A DNA stretch of 45,962 nt, taken from Epilithonimonas tenax DSM 16811. Lineage in GTDB: Bacteria > Bacteroidota > Bacteroidia > Flavobacteriales > Weeksellaceae. Under the pieces are notes generated by a model. The model was given only the letters and a program-made list of their open reading frames with translations, was not told where the DNA came from and did not search any database. The first letter of the stretch is position 1, and the number at the start of each line of letters is the position of its first letter. The stretch covers positions 1-45,962 of the forward strand of contig NZ_AUAA01000028.1 of assembly GCF_000428485.1 (NCBI RefSeq), written 5' to 3'. The position numbers were made by a program, and so were the translations under genes. Below are positions 17,506-24,162 of the stretch, piece after piece.

Positions 17506-17537
17506 CAAAGATATGTAAACTAAAAGGTATTGTGCAA
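17506..17537 (-). promoter_or_regulatory. Promoter of the padR-pspC operon
   Basis: On the minus strand TTG at 537-535 (of 17,xxx), a 21-nt spacer and TATCTTTG at 17513-17506 fit the Bacteroidota consensus. It implies a 5' leader of about 115 nt. Confidence 0.6.
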
Positions 17538-17789
17538 TACAAAGTAGTAAATATTTTAAAATTAAATAATTAAGTAATTGATTGTCAGCAATAAAACTTC
17601 AAAAATAATTTTTAACAATTTTAAAATCAAGTTTATTTTCGCTTTAGTGATGACTTTTGGAGTGTTCGATCACTCAATTTTCAACTTTTTAAAGACAGAG
17701 ATTATGTTTTTTTTAATTAAAATTTGATTCATAAAACTTCAAATATTAGACGGATTTTTAAAATTTAAATAGAATTTTAGTTAAAATAA

Positions 17790-17820
17790 TTTGCAAATGA
17801 AAAATGTTTTCATACTTTCG
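17790..17820 (+). promoter_or_regulatory. Promoter of the threonine operon
   Basis: TTTG at 17790-17793, a 19-nt spacer and TACTTTCG at 17813-17820 (one mismatch to TAnnTTTG). Transcription would begin near 17827, 14 nt before the leader-peptide ATG. The rest of the 600-bp region back to padR (17386) is AT-rich and, apart from the padR promoter, shows nothing else I can name. Confidence 0.6.
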
Positions 17821-17840
17821 TGTTATAATTAACAATAATA

Positions 17841-17912
17841 ATGCGTTTTACAACCACAACAACCATTTCTACAACAACTACAATTAATAGTTGCGGGAAG
17901 GTGTGTATGTGA
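17841..17912 (+). CDS. thrL: Threonine-operon leader peptide
   Basis: A 23-codon ORF, M-R-F, five Thr, I-S, four Thr, I-N-S-C-G-K-V-C-M, then TGA. Nine of 23 residues are Thr and two are Ile, the two amino acids made through this pathway. It sits between a promoter and a terminator in front of thrA. The length and composition are those of an attenuation leader such as enteric ThrL. It should be translated but has no function as a protein. Confidence 0.88.
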   Translation: MRFTTTTTISTTTTINSCGKVCM

Positions 17913-17934
17913 AATTGAAAAATAATAACAATAC

Positions 17935-17970
17935 AAAAAGCCTTTCTGATTTTCCAGAAAGGCTTTTTTG
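17935..17970 (+). terminator. Attenuator terminator of the threonine operon
   Basis: AAAAAGCCTTTCTG and CAGAAAGGCTTTTT pair perfectly (14 bp) around ATTTTC, followed by more T. It lies 22 nt after the leader-peptide stop and 18 nt before thrA. Its 5' arm (GCCTTTCTG, 17940-17948) can instead pair with CGGGAAGGT at 17894-17902 (9 bp including G-U pairs), giving an antiterminator that a ribosome reaching the stop codon would block. Confidence 0.85.
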
Positions 17971-17987
17971 TTTAAAGACCACCATTA

Positions 17988-20432
17988 ATGAAAGTATTAA
18001 AATTTGGAGGAACTTCAGTCGGAAGTTTGGATGCATTGAAAAATGTAAAATTAATCGTTGAAAAAGAATTCAATCAAAATGAACCGCTAGTTGTCGTTTG
18101 TTCCGCCTTTTCCGGAATTACAAATTCACTTTTGCTGGCTGCAGAAGAAGCATTGATTCAAAATGATTTTTCAGAAATGCTGAAGCTTGCAGAAGACAAA
18201 CATTATCAGATCATTTCCGGATTGCTACCACGAACGATGCAGAATCCTCTGTTGATGCTCGTAAAAGTAAGTTTCAACGAGATCGAAGATGTTCTTTTCA
18301 GCGTCAAAAATCTTGGGGAGTTATCAGGAAGGATCAAAGATCGTTTGCTTGCTTATGGCGAACAAATGTCGAGCAAAATCATTGCGACTTATCTTCAATC
18401 AGAGAATCTTACCGCCAATTACAAAGACGCCAGAGAATTGATTGTCACCGATTCCAACTTCGGAAATGCATCAGTCAATTTCCTTAAAACCAATGAAAAT
18501 CTTAAGAATTGGAATCTCGAGAATCAGATTTATGTGATCACAGGTTTTATTTCAAAAGATGAAAATCATGATACAACCACACTTGGCAGAGGTGGTTCAG
18601 ATTATACCGCCGCGATTTTGGGCTCTGGATTAAAGGCTAGTGAAATCCAAATCTGGACAGATGTAGACGGTTTTATGACGGCTGATCCACGATTGGTGAA
18701 AAATGCTTTTTCACAACCAGAACTCAGTTATCAGGAAGCGATGGAAATGTCCTACTTTGGCGCAAAAGTGATCTATCCGCCAACAATGATTCCGGCCATC
18801 GAAAGCCAAATTCCGATTTATATTAAAAACACTTTTAATCCGGAAAATCCAGGAACTTTGATTCATCAAAGATCCGAAATTTCGAAAGGTTTGATCAAAG
18901 GAATTGTCTCTATCGAGAAAACTTGCCTCGTGAATATCACCGGAAACGGAATGATCGGGATGAAGGGGTTCAGCGGCAGATTGTTCAATGCATTGGCAAA
19001 GTATGATGTCAATGTCGTCCTCATTACGCAGGCGAGTTCGGAACACAGTATTTCTTTTGTGGTCAATTTTAGTGATGAGAAAAAAGCCGAAAAAGCAATC
19101 CGGGAAGAATTTGAATTTGAAATTAATGCCAACAAAATTGATGAACCACAGTTCGATAATGAGCTCAGCATTCTTTCGGTTGTTGGTGAGAATATGAAAA
19201 AAACGAGAGGAATCAGCGGGAAATTTTTCAGCGCTTTGGGTAAAAATGGAATCAATATCATTGCCATTGCACAAGGCTCATCCGAGCTTAATATTTCTGC
19301 TGTCATCGAAAGAAATGAACTCTCAAAAGCGCTAAATGTAGTCCACGATTCACTCCTTCTTTCGCCCGTTAAAACCTTCAATGTGATGTTTGCTGGAACA
19401 GGAAATATCGGGAAGGAACTCTTCAAACAATTAAAAAGAGAACAAGAAAATCTGAAGAGAAACCACCAGATCAAGATCAATGTGGTAGGCGTTGCCAACA
19501 GCCGAAAGATGGTAATTGCAGACGATGAAAGTTTAGGTTTTGACTTGGATGAAATTTTAGATAAAAATTTGGAAAAGTCTAATTTAGAATATTTTATAAA
19601 GTCTGTTTCAAGTAAAAATTTACCTAATTTGGTTTTCATTGATAACTCGTCAAGCGAAGATGTCGTAAGCTATTATCCGCAATTTTTTGAGCAAAATATT
19701 TCGATTGTCACCTGTAATAAAAAAGGGAATTCTTCCGCTTACGAGCAATACAGCAAATTCAAAAGACAGGCAAAAAAGAACAATGTGAGCTTTCTTTATG
19801 AAACCAATGTTGGTGCTGGACTTCCGATCATCAAAACACTCAATGACCTTTGGATTTCCGGAGACGAGATTCTGAAAATCGAAGCCATTTTATCAGGGAC
19901 AATTTCTTATATTTTCAATAATTACGTTGGCGACAAAACTTTTGCAGAAGTCGTGAGAACTGCTCAGCAATTAGGTTACACAGAACCCGATCCGAGAGAT
20001 GATCTTAACGGTATGGATTTCTCCAGAAAGATGCTGATTCTGGGAAGAGAGATTGGTCTGCCTTTGGAAATGTCCAATGTCAACATCAAAGATTTTCTGC
20101 CAGAAGCTTGTCTCAAAGCAGAGTCGATTCTGGGTTTTTATGAAGAACTGGAGAAGAACGAGCCTTACTTTTCATCCTTCAAAAATGAAGCGGAAAGTTC
20201 TGGTCAAAAACTCAGATTAATTGGGATTCTAGAAGACGGGAAAATCAACATCGAAGTAAAAATGGTAGATGCCAACCACGCTTTTTATGGATTATCAGGT
20301 AGCGACAACATCATTTCCTTCACAACTTCAAGATACAGAAACACGCCTTTGGTTGTGAAAGGTCCAGGCGCCGGCGCAGAAGTAACCGCAGCTGGTGTTT
20401 TCGCAGATTTAGTCCGAGTGACGGCTCAATAA
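17988..20432 (+). CDS. thrA: Bifunctional aspartate kinase / homoserine dehydrogenase
   Basis: 814 residues, the full fused enzyme for the first and third steps of the threonine branch from aspartate. Aspartokinase: MKVLKFGGTSVGS, TLGRGGSDYTA, WTDVDGFMTADPR. Two ACT repeats follow at about 315-455 (VNITGNGMIGMKGFSGRLF; LSILSVVGENMKKTRGISG), the sites of feedback control. Homoserine dehydrogenase starts near 465 with FAGTGNIGKEL and has NVGAGLPIIKTL, LSGTISYIFN, EPDPRDDLNGMDFSRK. Controlled by the leader-peptide attenuator just upstream. thrB follows after 82 nt. Confidence 0.97.
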   Translation: MKVLKFGGTSVGSLDALKNVKLIVEKEFNQNEPLVVVCSAFSGITNSLLLAAEEALIQNDFSEMLKLAEDKHYQIISGLLPRTMQNPLLMLVKVSFNEIEDVLFSVKNLGELSGRIKDRLLAYGEQMSSKIIATYLQSENLTANYKDARELIVTDSNFGNASVNFLKTNENLKNWNLENQIYVITGFISKDENHDTTTLGRGGSDYTAAILGSGLKASEIQIWTDVDGFMTADPRLVKNAFSQPELSYQEAMEMSYFGAKVIYPPTMIPAIESQIPIYIKNTFNPENPGTLIHQRSEISKGLIKGIVSIEKTCLVNITGNGMIGMKGFSGRLFNALAKYDVNVVLITQASSEHSISFVVNFSDEKKAEKAIREEFEFEINANKIDEPQFDNELSILSVVGENMKKTRGISGKFFSALGKNGINIIAIAQGSSELNISAVIERNELSKALNVVHDSLLLSPVKTFNVMFAGTGNIGKELFKQLKREQENLKRNHQIKINVVGVANSRKMVIADDESLGFDLDEILDKNLEKSNLEYFIKSVSSKNLPNLVFIDNSSSEDVVSYYPQFFEQNISIVTCNKKGNSSAYEQYSKFKRQAKKNNVSFLYETNVGAGLPIIKTLNDLWISGDEILKIEAILSGTISYIFNNYVGDKTFAEVVRTAQQLGYTEPDPRDDLNGMDFSRKMLILGREIGLPLEMSNVNIKDFLPEACLKAESILGFYEELEKNEPYFSSFKNEAESSGQKLRLIGILEDGKINIEVKMVDANHAFYGLSGSDNIISFTTSRYRNTPLVVKGPGAGAEVTAAGVFADLVRVTAQ

Positions 20433-20514
20433 AAATAAAAGATAAACGATAGTTGATTTCAATTCATCGTTTTAATAAATATCATTGATTACTCATCATT
20501 TATCAATTATAAAA

Positions 20515-21444
20515 ATGGATTCTATCAAAGTTTTTGCTCCGGCAACTGTTGCCAACGTCGTTTGTGGCTACGATATTCTCGGTTTTGCCATCGACGAACC
20601 AGGTGACGAAATCATCCTGACAAAAAATAATTCAAATAAAATCGCCATCACAAAAATAGAAGGCGACGGTGGAAAACTCCCCAAAGACCCAGAGAAAAAT
20701 GTCGTTTCCCACGTCATCCGACTGTTTCTCGAAAAGATAAATTCAACGCAAGGAATTGATATCGAGCTTTATAAAAAAATGCCGCTCAACAGCGGAATGG
20801 GTTCCAGCGCAGCAAGCAGTGTTGCGGCTTTGGTTGCCATCAATGAGCTGATGGGAAAACCATTTTCAAGACAGGAATTATTGCCTCTCGCGATGGAAGG
20901 TGAACGAATCGCCTGCGGCAATGCACACGCAGACAATGTAGCGCCGGCACTTTTGGGCGGACTAGTCTTGGTGCGAAGTTACGAGCCGTTAGATGCGCTA
21001 AGATTGCCTTATCCAAAGGATTTGTCGGTCGTTTCTGTTCATCCGCACGTGGATGTTCCCACAGGCGAAGCGAGAAAAATCATCAAGGAAAGAATCAGCC
21101 TGAAATCTGCCGTTCAGCAATGGGGAAATATCGCTGGTTTGGTAGCGGGATTTTGTACCAATGACCTTGCTTTGGTCAGCCGAAGTCTGGAAGATGTCAT
21201 CATAGAGCCGGTTCGCGCGATGTTGATTCCCTATTTTTATGAGATGAAACAGCTGGCTCTGGACAACGGCGCGATTGGTTTCGGGATTTCCGGTTCCGGT
21301 CCGTCGGTTTTTGCCTTGTGCGAAAAGAAAGAAATTGCAGAAGTTATTTCACAAAAAATCAAGGAATTACTCAACCAAAAAAATATAGAAAGCGAATCAT
21401 TCGTCACAAAAATCAACGACGAAGGAGCGAGAGTCATTAATTAA
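20515..21444 (+). CDS. thrB: Homoserine kinase
   Basis: 309 residues from ATG at 20515 (MDSIKVFAPATVANVVCGYD). A start at 20485 would add a sequence unlike the family. GHMP kinase fold: the ATP loop PLNSGMGSSAASSVAAL is intact, with the C-terminal GFGISGSGPSVFAL. It phosphorylates homoserine for ThrC. The 12-mer CATCATTTATCA lies 9 nt before the ATG. Copy 3 of the palindromic repeat begins 5 nt after the stop. Confidence 0.95.
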   Translation: MDSIKVFAPATVANVVCGYDILGFAIDEPGDEIILTKNNSNKIAITKIEGDGGKLPKDPEKNVVSHVIRLFLEKINSTQGIDIELYKKMPLNSGMGSSAASSVAALVAINELMGKPFSRQELLPLAMEGERIACGNAHADNVAPALLGGLVLVRSYEPLDALRLPYPKDLSVVSVHPHVDVPTGEARKIIKERISLKSAVQQWGNIAGLVAGFCTNDLALVSRSLEDVIIEPVRAMLIPYFYEMKQLALDNGAIGFGISGSGPSVFALCEKKEIAEVISQKIKELLNQKNIESESFVTKINDEGARVIN

Positions 21445-21449
21445 AATTT

Positions 21450-21556
21450 GGGCAGCTTAATCCGCCTTCCGTTCCCAATCTTTTTTGCTCGACGATTTCA
21501 GTTTAATAAGAAATTAAGTCAAAGCAAAAAAGGATTTCCACTCAAGTCGGGCTGCA
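21450..21556 (+). repeat. Interspersed palindromic repeat, copy 3
   Basis: Outer arms GCAGC and GCTGC, shared blocks TTAATCCGCCTTCCGTTCCC and CCACTCAAGTCGGGCTGCAG. The inner arms are different from copies 1 and 2 yet still complementary: CTTTTTTGCT with AGCAAAAAAG. It separates thrB from thrC. Confidence 0.8.
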
Positions 21557-21597
21557 GATTCGTCGTTAAATCAAGATTTGTCCTACAAATCCAATAT

Positions 21598-21672
21598 TGT
21601 CATTCCATAGGAATCTAAACTGTCGAGATTGACTCCGTCGAACCACTTCGTTAGGTTTCCTACGGAATGACA
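21598..21672. repeat. Second type of inverted repeat (GTCATTCC / GGAATGAC)
   Basis: TTGTCATTCCATAGGAATC on the left and TTTCCTACGGAATGACAA on the right form an imperfect inverted repeat, with GACTCCGTCGAACCACTTCG between. It is of a different family from the palindromic repeat above. Further on, at 21750-21775, are CTTTGCGG and CTTTGCG runs, repeated again at 23190-23240. Together these elements fill the 356-bp gap between thrB and thrC; I see no gene there. Confidence 0.65.
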
Positions 21673-21800
21673 AAAGAGCTTTAACGTTTTATTCTTTGAT
21701 GAGTTTTACGTTTTTGCGAGCCTTAAAATATTTTCAATAAGATTAAAAAAATCTTTGCGGACTTTGCGTTAAAATCTATCAACCAACAACTATCAATAAA

Positions 21801-23120
21801 ATGAAATACATATCAACAAGAAAACAAGAAGAAACCAACATCAAAACAGCCATCTTAAAAGGTTTGGCAGATGACGGCGGACTATTTATGCCCGAATATA
21901 TCCCGCAATTGGACGCTGAATTTTTTGAAAATCTACCAAATCTTAGTCTTCAAGAAATTGGTTTCAAAGTAGCAAAAGAATTTCTCGGAGAATCCATTTC
22001 CGATGAAAACTTAAAAGAAATCATCGATGAAGTTTTGAACTTCGAAATTCCGGCGGTTAAAATTTCAGATCATACTTATTCGCTCGAATTATTCCACGGT
22101 CCAACGATGGCTTTCAAAGATGTTGGCGCGCGATTTATGGCGAGAATGATGGCTTATTTTTCGGATGGAAAACCGATGAAAGTGATTGCTGCCACTTCCG
22201 GCGATACGGGAAGTGCTGTGGCGTCAGGGTTTTTCAATGTTCAGGGGATTGAGGTTTATATTCTTTATCCAAAAGGAAAAGTAAGTCCGTTGCAAGAAAA
22301 ACAGCTCACGACTTGGGGCGGAAATATCAAGGCTTTGGAAATCGATGGGACTTTTGATGATTGTCAGGCCTTGGCAAAACAAATTTTGTCAGACGAAGAA
22401 CTGAATCAGAAATTTACTTTGACATCGGCCAACAGTATTAATATTGCCAGATTGATTCCGCAGTCGTTCTATTATTTTGGGGCATTTGCTCAATTGCAAA
22501 AATTAGGAAAACAAATCGTATTTTCCGTTCCGAGTGGCAATTTCGGGAATCTGACGGCTGGACTTTTTGCTAAAAAAATGGGATTGCCAATTCATCGATT
22601 CATCGCTTCGACTAATGCGAATGATGTGGTTCCAAATTATCTTGACACCGGAAATTACGAAGCAAAACCTTCGAAACAAACCATCAGCAACGCAATGGAT
22701 GTTGGTAATCCAAGTAATTTTGAAAGAATGAAAAGTCTATTCAATGATGATGTTTCGGAATTCAAAAAAGAGATTGCGTCGTATTCTTTTTCGGATGAAG
22801 ACACAAAAGAGACGATGATAAAGGTGAAGAATGATTTTGATTACATTTTGGACCCTCACGGAGCAGTTGCTTATTTAGGATTAGAAACCTTCAAGAAATC
22901 CTTCGACTCCGCTCAGGATGACAAAGACAATGAAGATTTTGTTGGTGTTTTATTGGAAACGGCGCATCCGGCGAAGTTTGTAGAAGTTGTAGAAGAGGTA
23001 TTAAAAGTGAAAATCGAAATCCCTGAAAAACTCGAAGCATTCAACAAAAAGGAAAAACAATCTGTGGAATTCCCAGCGGATTTTGAATTGGTAAAAAATT
23101 ATTTGATGGATGAGAACTAA
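21801..23120 (+). CDS. thrC: Threonine synthase
   Basis: 439 residues; PLP enzyme that turns phosphohomoserine into threonine. N-terminus MKYISTRKQEE and DDGGLFMPE are typical. The PLP lysine is K106 in HGPTMAFKDVG. The PLP-phosphate loop region reads ATSGDTGSAVASGFF, and the substrate motif PSGNFGNLTAG is present. Near the C-terminus, residues 367-374 read SFDSAQDD, encoded by CTTCGACTCCGCTCAGGATG, a repeat sequence inserted in frame in a surface linker before GVLLETAHPAKF. The rest looks normal, so the enzyme is probably active. Confidence 0.95.
   Translation: MKYISTRKQEETNIKTAILKGLADDGGLFMPEYIPQLDAEFFENLPNLSLQEIGFKVAKEFLGESISDENLKEIIDEVLNFEIPAVKISDHTYSLELFHGPTMAFKDVGARFMARMMAYFSDGKPMKVIAATSGDTGSAVASGFFNVQGIEVYILYPKGKVSPLQEKQLTTWGGNIKALEIDGTFDDCQALAKQILSDEELNQKFTLTSANSINIARLIPQSFYYFGAFAQLQKLGKQIVFSVPSGNFGNLTAGLFAKKMGLPIHRFIASTNANDVVPNYLDTGNYEAKPSKQTISNAMDVGNPSNFERMKSLFNDDVSEFKKEIASYSFSDEDTKETMIKVKNDFDYILDPHGAVAYLGLETFKKSFDSAQDDKDNEDFVGVLLETAHPAKFVEVVEEVLKVKIEIPEKLEAFNKKEKQSVEFPADFELVKNYLMDEN
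22899..22924 (+). repeat. Repeat fragment inside thrC
   Basis: TCCTTCGACTCCGCTCAGGA followed by TGACA matches, by memory, a common interspersed sequence of Flavobacteriia, and resembles the CTTCGGCTACGCTCAGA loop of repeat copies 1 and 2. It is in frame and codes for SFDSAQDD. Confidence 0.6.
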
Positions 23121-23282
23121 GGGCTTTTATCGCACAGGCACAAAATTTTTCATAGAAGGACTGTTTAAAGTCGCAAAGTTGAATGGCGTATTTCTTTGCG
23201 AGTTATGGCATAATTAAAATAAATATCTTGCGTCTTTGCGATAATTTTTTGAGTTATAGGTTTCTAATCCCAAATAAAATCC

Positions 23283-23290
23283 TATCTTTG
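23283..23290 (+). promoter_or_regulatory. -7 box of rpsO
   Basis: TATCTTTG followed by C fits TAnnTTTG and lies 37 nt before the ATG. No clean -33 TTTG at the usual distance. Confidence 0.5.
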
Positions 23291-23327
23291 CACCCGAATT
23301 ACATAATAATCATTAAATAATATTGGA

Positions 23328-23597
23328 ATGTATTTAACACCAGAAAAAAAGTCAGAAATTTTCGCAAAGCACGGAAAATCTGCAAATGACACAGGAAGCG
23401 CTGAAGGACAGATTGCTCTATTCACTTTTAGAATCAACCACCTTTCTCAGCATTTGAAAGCTAACCGTCACGATTTTGCTACAGAGAGATCTCTAGTAAT
23501 GTTGGTAGGTAAGAGAAAATCTCTTCTTGATTACTTGAAGAAGAAAGAAATCTCTAGATACAGAGCTATCATCGCTGAATTGGGAATCAGAAAATAA
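23328..23597 (+). CDS. rpsO: 30S ribosomal protein S15
   Basis: 89 residues. Binds 16S rRNA and the platform of the 30S subunit. Typical text: GSAEGQIALFTFRINHLSQH, LMVGKRK-type segment (MLVGKRKSLLDYLKKK) and YRAIIAELGIRK. Its own promoter and terminator indicate a single-gene unit; pnp does not follow it. Confidence 0.98.
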   Translation: MYLTPEKKSEIFAKHGKSANDTGSAEGQIALFTFRINHLSQHLKANRHDFATERSLVMLVGKRKSLLDYLKKKEISRYRAIIAELGIRK

Positions 23598-23619
23598 TTT
23601 CCGCTTTCAAGCAAAAAAG

Positions 23620-23648
23620 AAAAGCAACTCAATTTGGGTTGCTTTTTT
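23620..23648 (+). terminator. Terminator of rpsO
   Basis: AAAAGCAAC and GTTGCTTTT around TCAATTTGG, with a T run. Lies between the convergent rpsO and the accessory gene, so it can serve both strands. Confidence 0.8.
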
Positions 23649-23671
23649 GTTACACAAAAACATTTTAATAA

Positions 23672-24139
23672 TTATTTTTTATTTATTTCATAAATTATCT
23701 TATTCTGTTTGTCTAATTGCTTCTGTAAATTATCAATCTTTTTATTTGTCTTATCATTAGTAGTTTCAATTTTCAATTGGATTGCTAGAATAGCGACAAT
23801 TAGAGAAAAAATTGGTATAGCTATTTGAACAAAATTTCTTAAATAATCAAAGATTAACTTTTCATTTTCCTTTAGATATTTTTTTTCCGAATATGATGAC
23901 AAACCTTTTTGAGTTGCTTGTAAACCAAAAACAGCAGTGTTTGTATGTTCAACTTCTCCTTCTTGGTAAAGTTTAGCGTAAACTAATTCGCAAGTATCTG
24001 CATCATATTTTAATTCTTTTTGTAAATTATCATAGCTAACACCAAATTTAAAATCTGAGTTTCTGTTTCCATTATTAAATTGGATTTTGCTTACTGAAAG
24101 TAACTTAAGAACCTTATGTCGTTGCCTATTATAATCCAT
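23672..24139 (-). CDS. Unknown single-span membrane protein with winged-helix-like and coiled-coil parts
   Basis: 155 residues, no family recognised. Residues 1-75 look like a small winged helix (VSYDNLQKELKYDADTCELV, then AKLYQEGEVEH and LQATQKGLSSY, a typical wing-and-helix layout). One TM helix follows at about 104-122 (FVQIAIPIFSLIVAILAIQL), and the end is a short coiled coil (KIDNLQKQLDKQNKIIYEI). No signal peptide, so the N-terminal part is cytosolic. It is more AT-rich than its neighbours and sits alone between two core genes, suggesting acquired accessory DNA. Confidence 0.6.
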   Translation of the reverse strand: MDYNRQRHKVLKLLSVSKIQFNNGNRNSDFKFGVSYDNLQKELKYDADTCELVYAKLYQEGEVEHTNTAVFGLQATQKGLSSYSEKKYLKENEKLIFDYLRNFVQIAIPIFSLIVAILAIQLKIETTNDKTNKKIDNLQKQLDKQNKIIYEINKK

Positions 24140-24162
24140 ACTTCGTATGTTTAAAGTTTAAA

